Below, one piece after another: positions 18,632 through 27,465 of a stretch of DNA of 64,000 bases (the first letter of the stretch is position 1; every line of letters starts with the position of its first letter). Origin of the DNA: CBDEFX01 sp965237635. Lineage in GTDB: Bacteria; Chloroflexota; Dehalococcoidia; Lucifugimonadales; CAUZJF01. The stretch lies in NCBI GenBank assembly GCA_965237635.1, contig CBDEFX010000002.1, forward strand, positions 186,001-250,000, written 5' to 3'. The position numbers and the translations under genes are program-made. The notes below the pieces were generated by a model. That model worked only from the letters and a program-made list of their open reading frames with translations, was not told the origin of the DNA and ran no database searches.

Positions 18632-19210
18632 TTGGCCGCCCTCAACCAATTCACGGTTGGCTTCCTGGCCATGCCGTCGGTGAACAAGCACTTGGTCATC
18701 CAGCTTGCACGCTGCGAGTACGTAGACCGGCGGGAGAACGTCATCGCTATCGGCAACAGCGGCACCGGCAAGACCCATGTCGCCCTCGGCCTGGGGCTCG
18801 CCGCCTGTCAGAGGGGGCTGTCGGTCGGCTTTACCACCGCCGCCTCGCTGGTCCACGAGCTGATCGAGGCCAGGGACGAGCGACGACTACTCAACCTTCA
18901 GAAGAAGCTGGCCCGCCTCAAGCTGCTCATCATCGACGAGCTTGGCTTCGTCCCACTCTCCAAGACCGGCGCGGAGCTCCTCTTCGAGGTCTTCAGTCAG
19001 AGATACGAGAAAGGTTCGGTTCTGGTCACCACCAACCTGCCCTTTGACGAGTGGACCGAGGTCTTCGGCTCTGAGAGGCTGACCGGCGCCCTGCTGGACC
19101 GTCTCACTCACCGCGTTCACATCCTGGAGATGAACGGGGAGAGCTACCGCCTCAAGCAGAGTAGGCAAGCCGCTCCCGTGCGCGCTGCCAGCGACCCTGC
19201 TGACGCATAG
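18632..19210 (+). pseudogene. IstB-like ATPase of an IS21 element, 5'-truncated
   Basis: AAA+ helper of IS21-type transposition: Walker A GNSGTGKTHVALGLG, Walker B LLIIDELGFVPLS, sensor TTNLPFDEW, and DRLTHRVHILEMNGESYRL. The normal N-terminal 60-80 residues are missing. The reading frame runs back only to about 18596, just past the addA terminator. No istA is present. A 24-bp end sequence (19319-19342) that recurs at 41409-41432 is probably the element end. A dead IS21 remnant. Confidence 0.85.
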
Positions 19211-19318
19211 ACCCGCCGCATTCACTCCAGCTAACGGATCCTCCTGACGCCCGCCGCATGGTGACATTTATGCTGAACACCAACGTCCCGGTGGTACACT
19301 TTTACTCCGCCGCATGGC

Positions 19319-19342
19319 CTAATATCCCTCCGCCCTTGACAC
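19319..19342 (-). repeat. Probable IS21-type end, copy 1
   Basis: Reading inward on the minus strand: TGTCAAGGGCGGAGGGATAT, then TAG. The same 24 bp occurs alone at 41409-41432. Its position downstream of istB and its TGT start fit an IS21 terminus. The ISNCY element inserted directly beside it. Confidence 0.6.
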
Positions 19343-19345
19343 TAG

Positions 19346-20982
19346 GTGTTGATGTTCAGCGATTCTGTCCTCCCTAACTGGTCAGCGAAAATGTCCGACT
19401 ATGGAGACATTGACGTTGACTCAGAAGGAGCAGGCAAGACTTCAGGTGCTCAACAGCTTACTGGCAGAGCACATGACCCTGGACCAGGCGGCAACCCTCA
19501 TGGGAGTGAGCGCACGGCACACCAGGCGCATCCTGGCGGCCTATAGGAGGGAGGGCGCAGCCGCACTCGCTCATGGTAACCGTGGACTACGGTCGACCAA
19601 CGCAACGCCGGAGCCGCTGAGGTCCGAAGTGTTGCGACTTGCTCAAACCCGCTACCCCGATGCCAACCACACTCACCTGAGCGAGCTGCTCAGGGAGCGC
19701 GAGGGCATAGAGATCGGTCGAACCACGCTGCGGCGCATACTGACGGGTGCCGGCTTGAAGAGCCCGCGCCGCCGTCGGCCGCCCCGGCACCGTGTCCGCC
19801 GGCAGCGGATGCCCCGCGAGGGCATGCTGGTACAGGTGGACGGTAGCCACCACCGGTGGCTTGGAGACGATGGTCCTCCCTTCGCGCTGCTGCTGGCCGT
19901 CGATGACGCCACCGGCATCGTGGTCAACGCCCTGTTCTGCGAGCAGGAGAACACCCGCGACTACTTCCTGCTGATGAGGGGGCTGATACAGCGCTACGGC
20001 GTACCCATCGCCCTCTACACCGACCGGCACTCCGTCTTCAAGAACGTGCCCGGCTCCGGGCGCGCCGGTGCACCCACACAGTTCAGTCGTGCGATGGACG
20101 AGCTCGGCATACAGATGGTCTTCGCCCTGTCACCGCAGGCTAAGGGTAGAGTGGAGCGCACAGCGGGAACGTTCCAGGATAGGCTGGTGACCGAGCTCAG
20201 ACTCGCTGGTGCAGTCACCATCGAGGAGGCCAACGCCCTGCTGAAGGAGTTCCTTGACCGCTTCAACGCTCGCTTCGGAGTGCCGGCACAGCACCCTGAG
20301 GCTGCCTACCGCCCGTTGGGACAGAGAGTGTGCCTCGACACTGCGCTCTGCTTCAGGCACAGCCGCAGGGTGGCCAGGGACAACACGGTGAAGTACCGCT
20401 GGAGAACGCTTCAGTTGCTGCCCGGGACGGAGCGGCGCAGCTATGCGGGGGCGGTGGCAGATGTGCTGGAAGGCCTGGACGGCCAGCTGGCTGTGCGTTA
20501 CCGGGGAGAGATCATCCCCAGCCAGGAGGCGCCACCCCGCCCAGGCATACTCAGAAGCTTCAACGACTCTTCTTCACACGGGACACCCCCACGTCCCGAC
20601 CTCAACGGTCTGAGCAGGCGCTGGGAGGCGGCCCTGGCAGCACTCGACGCACAGATGGACGCCGGCGATGCTGACGACACGGCCATCGACAACGGCGCCG
20701 TCAGAGTCCGCAAGGCACCTGCCATGCAGCGCAGGAAGCCCACTCCACTCCAGACGGCAAGGTGGAACGCTGTTCAGAAGGCGAAGCGCAGGGGGTTGTC
20801 GACTCGAGGGGTCGCCCGGGAACTCGGCATCCATCGGGACACGGCAAAGAAGTACATGGAAGCTCTGAGCCCGCCCATGAAGCGAGATCGGGTCGAATAG
20901 GAGCCATCTGTTATCATCGCGAGCAATACAAGTGACATTTTCGCTGGCCACTTAGCCGGACATTTTCGCTGACCATCGACAC
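19346..20982 (+). mobile_element. ISNCY-type element, complete copy (1637 bp)
   Basis: Flanked by the direct repeat ACTAG (19341-19345 and 20983-20987). The inverted ends are long, about 50 bp, and each contains the motif TCAGCGAAAATGTC twice, with the outer copy on the left end degenerate. Intact transposase inside. Two mutilated relatives lie at 24463-26525. Confidence 0.88.
19401..20900 (+). CDS. ISNCY-family transposase
   Basis: 499 aa. The N-terminal HTH (MTLDQAATLMGVSARHTRRI) is followed by a DDE core (LVQVDGSHHRWLG, ALYTDRHSVFKNV, GRVERTAGTFQDRL) and a C-terminal second HTH (TRGVARELGIHRDTAKKYM). Complete and uninterrupted, and the likely source of the mobility of this IS family in the window. 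Confidence 0.9.
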   Translation: METLTLTQKEQARLQVLNSLLAEHMTLDQAATLMGVSARHTRRILAAYRREGAAALAHGNRGLRSTNATPEPLRSEVLRLAQTRYPDANHTHLSELLREREGIEIGRTTLRRILTGAGLKSPRRRRPPRHRVRRQRMPREGMLVQVDGSHHRWLGDDGPPFALLLAVDDATGIVVNALFCEQENTRDYFLLMRGLIQRYGVPIALYTDRHSVFKNVPGSGRAGAPTQFSRAMDELGIQMVFALSPQAKGRVERTAGTFQDRLVTELRLAGAVTIEEANALLKEFLDRFNARFGVPAQHPEAAYRPLGQRVCLDTALCFRHSRRVARDNTVKYRWRTLQLLPGTERRSYAGAVADVLEGLDGQLAVRYRGEIIPSQEAPPRPGILRSFNDSSSHGTPPRPDLNGLSRRWEAALAALDAQMDAGDADDTAIDNGAVRVRKAPAMQRRKPTPLQTARWNAVQKAKRRGLSTRGVARELGIHRDTAKKYMEALSPPMKRDRVE

Positions 20983-21029
20983 ACTAGTGGTACGAAATCT
21001 TTGAAATGAGGGACAGCCTGGATTGGTGA

Positions 21030-21073
21030 GAGCTCACGGCACCGGTGAGCTCCTTCCCCCGTCAAGGGGGAAG
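21030..21073 (+). repeat. Two adjacent perfect hairpins (REP-like)
   Basis: First stem GAGCTCAC/GTGAGCTC (21030-21037 and 21045-21052). It is immediately followed by CTTCCCCC-gtcaa-GGGGGAAG (21053-21073) and then a G-rich tail. The arrangement resembles extragenic palindromic repeats. The remainder of 20983-21131 contains no gene. Confidence 0.6.
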
Positions 21074-21205
21074 GTTGGGATGGGGGTGTCGAACAGCATT
21101 CGCGCTACCCTTCATTGCTAGGATGTTGGACTGAGGTGGTACCCAAAAACTAGACAACTGGCTAAGAGAGAGTCCAGCTCCTAAAATAACCGGCAACTAA
21201 CCGAC

Positions 21206-21505
21206 GTGGAGGAGCAGGACATGAAGCAGACGAGGAATAAGCACAGTCCGGCGTTCAAGGCCAAGGTGGCCTTGGCCGCCCTTGCGGGGGAAGAGACCAT
21301 CGCCCAGCTGGCCAGCCGATTTGAGGTCCATCCCAGTCAGATTCACGCCTGGAAAAGGGCCCTGGCGGAAGGAGCCCCGGAGCTATTTGCCACCAATCAG
21401 AAATCCCAGGAGAAAGCCAAGGAAGCTCAGATTAACCACCTCTACCGGCACATCGGCCAGCTGAAGGTGGAACGCGATTTTTTGTCGGAAAGGTCCGGTC
21501 TATGA
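21206..21505 (+). CDS. IS3-B OrfA (HTH)
   Basis: 99-aa HTH protein (KHSPAFKAKVALAALAGEE, LASRFEVHPSQIHAWKR) preceded by GGAGGAG about 10 nt upstream of an internal ATG (MKQTRNK at 21221). That ATG is likelier to be used than the start at 21206. Amino-acid sequence identical to the other IS3-B copies. Confidence 0.9.
   Translation: MEEQDMKQTRNKHSPAFKAKVALAALAGEETIAQLASRFEVHPSQIHAWKRALAEGAPELFATNQKSQEKAKEAQINHLYRHIGQLKVERDFLSERSGL
21478..21484 (+). promoter_or_regulatory. Putative -1 frameshift heptamer T TTT TTG
   Basis: orfA codons are gaT TTT TTG. A one-base slip gives VGKVRSMSRSIRR, reading straight into orfB. The same heptamer is conserved in all IS3-B copies, and IS3-A has the equivalent T TTT TTA. 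Confidence 0.7.
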
Positions 21506-22437
21506 GTCGCAGCATACGGCGAGCCATGATAGACCGAGACCACCAGCAGCTGTCTTTGGTGCGTCAATGTATCCTGCTGGACGTCAGCCGGGCCTCGGTG
21601 TACTACCGGTCGGTACCGACCAGGGCAGAAGACCTGGAGTTGATGGCCCTGATGGACCGTCAGTATTTGAAGACCCCCTTCTACGGCTCCAGGAAGATGA
21701 AGGCCTGGCTGCTGCAACAGGGCTATCTGGTGAGCCGAAAAAGGGTTCGAAGGCTGATGCGGTTGATGGGTCTGGAAGCCATCTACCGGCGTCCCAACAC
21801 CAGCAAACCAGCGCCGGGACACCGGATCTTTCCCTATCTGCTGAAGGGAGTGGAGGTTAATCGGGTCGACCAGGTCTGGGCCGCGGACATCACCTACATC
21901 CCCATGCCGAAGGGCTTCCTGTACCTGGTGGCCATCATGGACTGGCACAGCCGGCACGTGCTGGCCTGGAAGCTCTCCAACACCATGGACACCAGCTTCT
22001 GCGTGGCGGCGTTGGAGGAAGCCCTGGGTAAGGGACGACCGGAGATATTCAACACCGACCAGGGGAGTCAGTTCACCAGTGAGGCCTTTACCCAGACGTT
22101 GCAGGAGCAGAGGGTCCAGGTCAGCATGGATGGTAAGGGTAGGTACCTGGACAACATCTTCGTGGAGCGGCTGTGGCGGAGCATCAAGTACGAGGAGGTG
22201 TATCTGAAAGCTTACCAGACCGTCGCCGAGGCCCGAACTGGGATCAATGCCTACCTGGAGTTCTACAACCGGCAGAGGCCTCACCAGGCTTTGGGCTACT
22301 GGACCCCAGCAGAGGTGTACCAACATGGCCAGGAAGAAAGGGGAGCAGCAGCTGAAGAAGCAGGGCTGCCATCGGGCTTGGTGAAACCTAGCGCAGGGGT
22401 GGGAGACTCTCTTAATTTAGCCCTCGTGCTGTCTTAA
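21502..22437 (+). CDS. IS3-B OrfB (DDE integrase)
   Basis: 311-aa rve-type integrase: WAADITYIPMPKGFLYLVA, FNTDQGSQFTSEAF, VERLWRSIKYEEVYLKAY. Overlaps orfA by 4 nt. Differs from the copies at 35135-36070 and 61210-62145 by very few residues (for example YWTP against YRTP), indicating recent spread. Confidence 0.92.
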   Translation: MSRSIRRAMIDRDHQQLSLVRQCILLDVSRASVYYRSVPTRAEDLELMALMDRQYLKTPFYGSRKMKAWLLQQGYLVSRKRVRRLMRLMGLEAIYRRPNTSKPAPGHRIFPYLLKGVEVNRVDQVWAADITYIPMPKGFLYLVAIMDWHSRHVLAWKLSNTMDTSFCVAALEEALGKGRPEIFNTDQGSQFTSEAFTQTLQEQRVQVSMDGKGRYLDNIFVERLWRSIKYEEVYLKAYQTVAEARTGINAYLEFYNRQRPHQALGYWTPAEVYQHGQEERGAAAEEAGLPSGLVKPSAGVGDSLNLALVLS

Positions 22438-22455
22438 TAATGGGGTCCACCTTAG

Positions 22456-22660
22456 GGCACCGATATAAAGATGTTGTCGCCGACCCGGTGGAACGGAGAG
22501 TTGCCCTCTTGGCGTCGCTGGCAGACTTGGTTGTTGATACGGGGTTCCGGGTACCTGATTCAGTTTTGGAGCGTGTGACAGACTTCCTTGATTTGAGGTC
22601 GTGATGGAATCCCGGCAGATCCTGCCCGGCGTCCACTATGAGCTGGACGTGGGCATGAGC
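22456..22660 (+). other. Two short gene remnants beside IS3-B
   Basis: From 22456 a frame reads DVVADPVERRVALLASLADL and ends RVTDFLDLRS with TGA at 22602-22604. It overlaps an ATG at 22604 that opens MESRQILPGVHYELDVGMS before running into the antisense end of the next gene. The TGATG overlap looks like the tail of one gene and the head of the next in a former operon. Families not recognised. Confidence 0.35.
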
Positions 22661-23851
22661 CTATATTGGTTCGATGCTAAGCAAGGTGTAGATAGTTCTC
22701 TCTTCTCCTGTAACCTCATTGACCTGTAGGGTAGGCTGCAATACAACTCGACATGACGAATTTAATCTCGTCTGCTCTACTTCCGAAATAGCATCTTCGT
22801 GAATCGAGCCGTCGAGTCGCTCATCTGTGTCCGAAGTTTCGATTTCAAATCGCAACGTACGAACATTTCCCCCTACAAACCTACCTTCGAGGGTCAGATT
22901 ATCCTTAGTTAAGTCTGCAATTGACTCAATTTGCGCTATTATATTCCGCGCCGTCTCCTCGTTCATACTAATATGACGTGGGTCCAAAGTCCCCGGTTGG
23001 CTCCAGCTTAGTGAAGCTGTGCTTAAGGAAGTCTCAATCGTCGTTAAAAAGTCCTTGTAATTCTTGGCTACACGGGCCTTCAATTCCGTTAAGTGGTCAG
23101 TCAACTCGGAGGCTTGATAGCCAACGTCAAGCAAATCGAAAAGCCCCTCCAAACTTTCCTTTGCCAATGATTCGCCAAATAAATCATCCTGCTTGTTTGT
23201 TTCAAAGCGGATTCCAAACGACCCAGCATATGTGCTTATTGGATCTAGTCGTGTTGCATTAAGCATGGAATCTGGTATTCCCCCTCTTGAAGTAGGTTCG
23301 CCGGCTCTTGCCTGCCCAACTGCGTCGACAAGTCTCTGCAAGTTACCCATCAACTGACCAGCAATCTTGGCACTGATTCTTCCCGTAGGATCTGAAGACT
23401 TACCCTGCATCCTCACATTCAATACATGTGCTCGCTCCCTGGTAGCAAGGTCGCCGACGTCCTCTGGTACAGGGATACTGAGCCTTGCCCCTTGACGCGG
23501 TAGTGCATCGCTCGGTAAGGCGGACGCGTCGGTCATAATCGTTTTGGTGATGGAATCCGTATGCAAATCCTTATCTACTACAAACAAGTATCCATCCTCA
23601 GGGGCATTCAGCCCGTCTAGGGACGGTATGTCTCCTGAGAGAATCTCCTGAAGGCGATGTTCGCTGACAGGTAGATAAATCCACCTCTCAGTTGACTCAT
23701 CCGAATCGCTCCACCAAGCAAGATAGAACTGCTTACTCTGACTTCTTTGCAGCAGGAGACGAGGCCCATCGTAATATTGAAGCACTCTGTTAAGGGTAAA
23801 TGCTTTCCACGGAGGATGGGGCAGTATTACTCCTCTTACATCGGATATCAT
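22661..23851 (-). CDS. DUF6575-type conserved protein
   Basis: About 397 aa from ATG 23851 (MISDVRGVILPHPPW). An in-frame extension to 23911 overlaps the upstream gene and is unlikely to be the start. The N-terminal 90 residues (VLQYYDGPRLLLQRS, YLAWWSDSDESTERWIYLPVS, NAPEDGYLFVVD) match my recollection of the DUF6575 domain. The remainder is a helical, charged domain with a possible coiled coil around residues 230-290. Downstream of a 150-aa partner with a 19-nt gap, so probably co-transcribed. Codon use is more AT-rich than the repair genes, suggesting acquisition. Function unknown; such pairs occur in accessory regions. Confidence 0.6.
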   Translation of the reverse strand: MISDVRGVILPHPPWKAFTLNRVLQYYDGPRLLLQRSQSKQFYLAWWSDSDESTERWIYLPVSEHRLQEILSGDIPSLDGLNAPEDGYLFVVDKDLHTDSITKTIMTDASALPSDALPRQGARLSIPVPEDVGDLATRERAHVLNVRMQGKSSDPTGRISAKIAGQLMGNLQRLVDAVGQARAGEPTSRGGIPDSMLNATRLDPISTYAGSFGIRFETNKQDDLFGESLAKESLEGLFDLLDVGYQASELTDHLTELKARVAKNYKDFLTTIETSLSTASLSWSQPGTLDPRHISMNEETARNIIAQIESIADLTKDNLTLEGRFVGGNVRTLRFEIETSDTDERLDGSIHEDAISEVEQTRLNSSCRVVLQPTLQVNEVTGEERTIYTLLSIEPI

Positions 23852-23870
23852 CACGGGACACACCTTTGAG

Positions 23871-24323
23871 TTATATGATCTGTAAGACTTGGGCGGAGCC
23901 CAACGGATCAAAACCTCGCGCTTTCCACCAAGTGTTGTGAGAATCCAAGCCCCCGCCTGTTTGAATTGCTTTCCCCGATGCCGGCGTAAGAAATAGGCGT
24001 GCTATCTTGCCGCCCAGTTTTGGATATTGTTGAGCACATTCAATAGCGTGCATGCGCTCTGCATAAACCGAGAGGCCCATCGTTTCACATTGAGTTTTCC
24101 TACCACGACTGATTTCTCTCTCGGCCCGGTTACGATTCAGGTGGTACATTGAAACGAAATCGTTTGGTGCAGGAGGGTCGGTTCCTACGATGCGGTAATA
24201 TGTCCCATCAGCAGGTGGAGCGTGTTCGGGTGGACAATCTTCTGGGAAGTCCTCGGGCCAATTGTAAGGGAGCAATGGATTCACCAGTCCAAGCGAGTGT
24301 TGGGCACTGATTGCATCCCGCAA
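23871..24323 (-). CDS. Conserved small protein paired with the DUF6575-type gene
   Basis: 150 aa. Pattern YYRIVGTDPPAPNDFVSMYH, then GLSVYAERMHAIECAQQYP, then GGKIARLFL and a C-terminal HNTWW. I recognise this as a widespread small family of unknown function; the Tyr/Arg-rich start and the SHxTWW-like end are its constant parts. No enzyme motif is evident. It is the first gene of a two-gene minus-strand unit. The 140 bp upstream (24324-24462), up to the ISNCY remnant, show no further coding sequence. Confidence 0.55.
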   Translation of the reverse strand: MRDAISAQHSLGLVNPLLPYNWPEDFPEDCPPEHAPPADGTYYRIVGTDPPAPNDFVSMYHLNRNRAEREISRGRKTQCETMGLSVYAERMHAIECAQQYPKLGGKIARLFLTPASGKAIQTGGGLDSHNTWWKARGFDPLGSAQVLQII

Positions 24324-24544
24324 ACTCTCAGCACCGGCGCGGATGACTCGGGCTGCTCCGGGCTATTGTATAGCAGACTGGGCCTCACTGACCTTTCCAA
24401 AGTCGTCTCTATCATCTTGACCATGACGATTGTCAATGGCGGAGGCATGTTGGGCCACTGGGGTGTCGATGGTCAGCGAAAATGTCCGGCTAAGTGGCCA
24501 GCGAAAATGTCACTTGTATTGCTCGCGATGATAACAGATGGCTC

Positions 24545-25849
24545 CTATTCGACCCGATCTCGCTTCATGGGCGGGCTCAGAGCTTCCATGTACTTCTTTG
24601 CCGTGTCCCGATGGATGCCGAGTTCCCGGGCGACCCCTCGAGTCGACAACCCCCTGCGCTTCGCCTTCTGAACAGCGTTCCACCTTGCCGTCTGGAGTGG
24701 AGTGGGCTTCCTGCGCTGCATGGCAGGTGCCTTGCGGACTCTGACGGCGCCGTTGTCGATGGCCGTGTCGTCAGCATCGCCGGCGTCCATCTGTGCGTCG
24801 AGTGCTGCCAGGGCCGCCTCCCAGCGCCTGCTCAGACCGTTGAGGTCGGGACGTGGGGGTGTCCCGTGTGAAGAAGAGTCGTTGAAGCTTCTGAGTATGC
24901 CTGGGCGGGGTGGCGCCTCCTGGCTGGGGATGATCTCTCCCCGGTAACGCACAGCCAGCTGGCCGTCCAGGCCTTCCAGCACATCTGCCACCGCCCCCGC
25001 ATAGCTGCGCCGCTCCGTCCCGGGCAGCAACTGAAGCGTTCTCCAGCGGTACTTCACCGTGTTGTCCCTGGCCACCCTGCGGCTGTGCCTGAAGCAGAGC
25101 GCAGTGTCGAGGCACACTCTCTGTCCCAACGGGCGGTAGGCAGCCTCAGGGTGCTGTGCCGGCACTCCGAAGCGAGCGTTGAAGCGGTCAAGGAACTCCT
25201 TCAGCAGGGCGTTGGCCTCCTCGATGGTGACTGCACCAGCGAGTCTGAGCTCGGTCACCAGCCTATCCTGGAACGTTCCCGCTGTGCGCTCCACTCTACC
25301 CTTAGCCTGCGGTGACAGGGCGAAGACCATCTGTATGCCGAGCTCGTCCATCGCACGACTGAACTGTGTGGGTGCACCGGCGCGCCCGGAGCCGGGCACG
25401 TTCTTGAAGACGGAGTGCCGGTCGGTGTAGAGGGCGATGGGTACGCCGTAGCGCTGTATCAGCCCCCTCATCAGCAGGAAGTAGTCGCGGGTGTTCTCCT
25501 GCTCGCAGAACAGGGCGTTGACCACGATGCCGGTGGCGTCATCGACGGCCAGCGGCAGCGCGAAGGGAGGACCATCGTCTCCAAGCCACCGGTGGTGGCT
25601 ACCGTCCACCTGTACCAGCATGCCCTCGCGGGGCATCCGCTGCCGGCGGACACGGTGCCGGGGCGGCCGACGGCGGCGCGGGCTCTTCAAGCCGGCACCC
25701 GTCAGTATGCGCCGCAGCGTGGTTCGACCGATCTCTATGCCCTCGCGCTCCCTGAGCAGCTCGCTCAGGTGAGTGTGGTTGGCATCGGGGTAGCGGGTTT
25801 GAGCAAGTCGCAACACTTCGGACCTCAGCGGCTCCGGCAGAGCACTCAA
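24545..25849 (-). pseudogene. ISNCY transposase, N-terminally truncated
   Basis: 434 aa, virtually identical to residues from about 70 onward of the intact transposase at 19401-20900 (one visible change: LPLAVDDA against LLLAVDDA). The first HTH is missing. The near-identity shows that the truncation is recent. Confidence 0.88.
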
Positions 25850-25866
25850 GCGTTGCTTACCGCTCT

Positions 25867-26490
25867 ATGGAGTCATCGGTGTCCCTGGACCAGATACTCT
25901 GCTTCAAGCACCGCCGCAAGGTGGCCAGGGACAACACCGTCAAGTACAACTGGCGTACCTTGCAGCTGCTGCCTGGTAAGGAGCGGCCTAGCTACGCCGG
26001 AGCGCAGCTGGAGGTCCATGAGGGCTTGGACGGTCAGCTCCTCGTGCAGTACCGGGGACGCACGATCCCCACACAGGAGGCGCCGCCGCGCCCTGGAGTT
26101 CTCCGTGCCTCCAATGGTCCTCTCCGATATGGCCCCGGCCTTGAGCGTAGGGTCAACGGCGTGGGCAGCCACCCCAAGGAGAGCTTGGCATCCCTCGACG
26201 CCATTGAGGCCGACAGCGCCACATTGAACGGCGGCGGCAGAGTTCGCAAGCCTCCGGCATCGCCACGCAGGACACCCACGTCGCGACAGAGGGTTCGGTG
26301 GAAGACCGTGCAGCAGGCTGACCTTCGGGGCCCTCTCCATTCGGGCAATCGCCAGGGAGTTGGGCATCCACAGGAACACGGTCCGCAAGTACGCCGAAGC
26401 CAAGAGCTCGCCCATGATGCGCACCAGGGGCAGGTCCCGCGTATCACAGTCCGATGGTATGACAGCGGCCTAGATGGACATTTTTCCTGA
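25867..26490 (+). pseudogene. ISNCY transposase, C-terminal fragment of a divergent copy
   Basis: Starts inside the region equivalent to CFRHSRRVARDNTVKYRW (here CFKHRRKVARDNTVKYNW) and follows the family to about residue 155. A frameshift then turns the expected C-terminal HTH (which should read like ARELGIHRNT) into an unrelated frame. More diverged from the intact copy than its neighbour, so it derives from a different ISNCY element. Confidence 0.8.
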
Positions 26491-26525
26491 CCACTTAGGC
26501 GGACATAATCGCTGGACATCGACAC

Positions 26526-27465
26526 CATTCACAGCTAAGGGAGTGATTGCCGCCTCTTTATGTTGACGCGGGCTTAACACTTCCAGATCCCATTCGTTGC
26601 GTCTGCTTTACATGGGTCACGTCGCCACCCGGGGTGTCCCGACCGCCCACGCCTCTATAGCTGGAGCACCTGATCGAGGAGCAGTTCCTCCAGGAAGACC
26701 CGCAGCTCCTGCGCGGGGTCTCCATCGCTTCTACGTGATTCCCAATCATGGCGACCGCGCGACCCGTCCTGCGCCGGCCCACGCACAAAGCACTGTCTCG
26801 CGGCAGGCCTCCGGATCGGGCGGGAGATGCCTTGGCCTATGCTCGACAACTCTTGCTACAATGCGCAGCATGAGTAACACGAGTAAGAGGCGGCTTATAC
26901 GCTGGGAGGTTCTCGCGCGCCACGATCTCGCAGATCGTTCACATGAAGACGCACAAGCGCGTCAAGGACATTCACTACCAGCCGTTCCCCCGGACGGATG
27001 AGGAGAAGGCGCGCCAGAGAGAGCGCATCATCCGTGAAGCCAACCAGCGGCGGGGGATTAGGTGACAATACCTGGCCGACCCCTCGATGCGCAGTTCCGC
27101 TGCCGGAATTCGCATTTAGCTACGGAATAGGCTGGTTCCGTTTTGAAGGGTGCGGGATTGACGTGATCAATCCCTGGTCACCCCCATGAACATAATCTGG
27201 AAGCTTAGTGGACGCCGTTCACAGCCTGAACGATTAGGCGGATTCAGTCCGCCTTATAAGGGGTTTCATTGGACTCCCAGAGTGAACTTATGCCTGCACC
27301 GCCTTTTCCCACAGCGTAATAGATTGCGACAGGGATGCGACGCACTAAGTCCGATCTTGAACTTGAACGGAAGGTTCCCTTCACCTGATAATGACGATGC
27401 CGGGTTCGCCACCATAGTTATGGACTTACGGCTGGAGTTCCTGATTCCCAGCAACGGAGACACAT
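26526..27465. other. Mostly non-coding stretch with one tiny ORF
   Basis: No gene can be supported apart from a 40-aa frame at 26943-27065. Around 26660-26730 a short frame reads LEHLIEEQFLQEDPQLLRGV before a stop, which looks like eroded coding sequence. Nothing is recognised from 27066 to 27465 except a GGAG at 27451 just before the next gene. Confidence 0.4.
26943..27065 (+). CDS. Tiny ORF, possibly the tail of a lost gene
   Basis: 40 aa beginning MKTHKRVKDIHYQPFPRTDE, rich in Arg/Lys/Glu and predicted helical at the end (EKARQRERIIREANQRRG). The frame extends upstream without a start (ATISQIVH...), so it may be the C-terminus of a degraded DNA-binding protein. Not recognised; no ribosome-binding site stands out. 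Confidence 0.25.
   Translation: MKTHKRVKDIHYQPFPRTDEEKARQRERIIREANQRRGIR

Larger units (their letters stand above)
21132..22454 (+). mobile_element. IS3-family element IS3-B, copy 1
   Basis: About 1.32 kb bounded by related ends, TGAGGTGGTACCC at 21132 and the inverted TAAGGTGGACCCC at 22454. Two further copies with nearly identical proteins lie at 35118-36410 (plus 38137-38166) and 61193-62515, with an end fragment at 62516-62879. Confidence 0.9.
24463..26525. mobile_element. Two truncated ISNCY copies head to head
   Basis: Each outer boundary is an ISNCY end (GTGTCGATGGTCAGCG at 24463; inverted ...ATCGACAC at 26525). The two transposase remnants point outward-in from a junction near 25850 where both N-termini are lost. 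There is no target duplication across the composite, as expected for a fusion of two separate copies by deletion or recombination. Confidence 0.75.

Noticed and set aside
25415..26227. 270-aa open frame on the plus strand
   Set aside because: Antisense of the truncated ISNCY transposase joined to the neighbouring fragment out of frame; no independent support.
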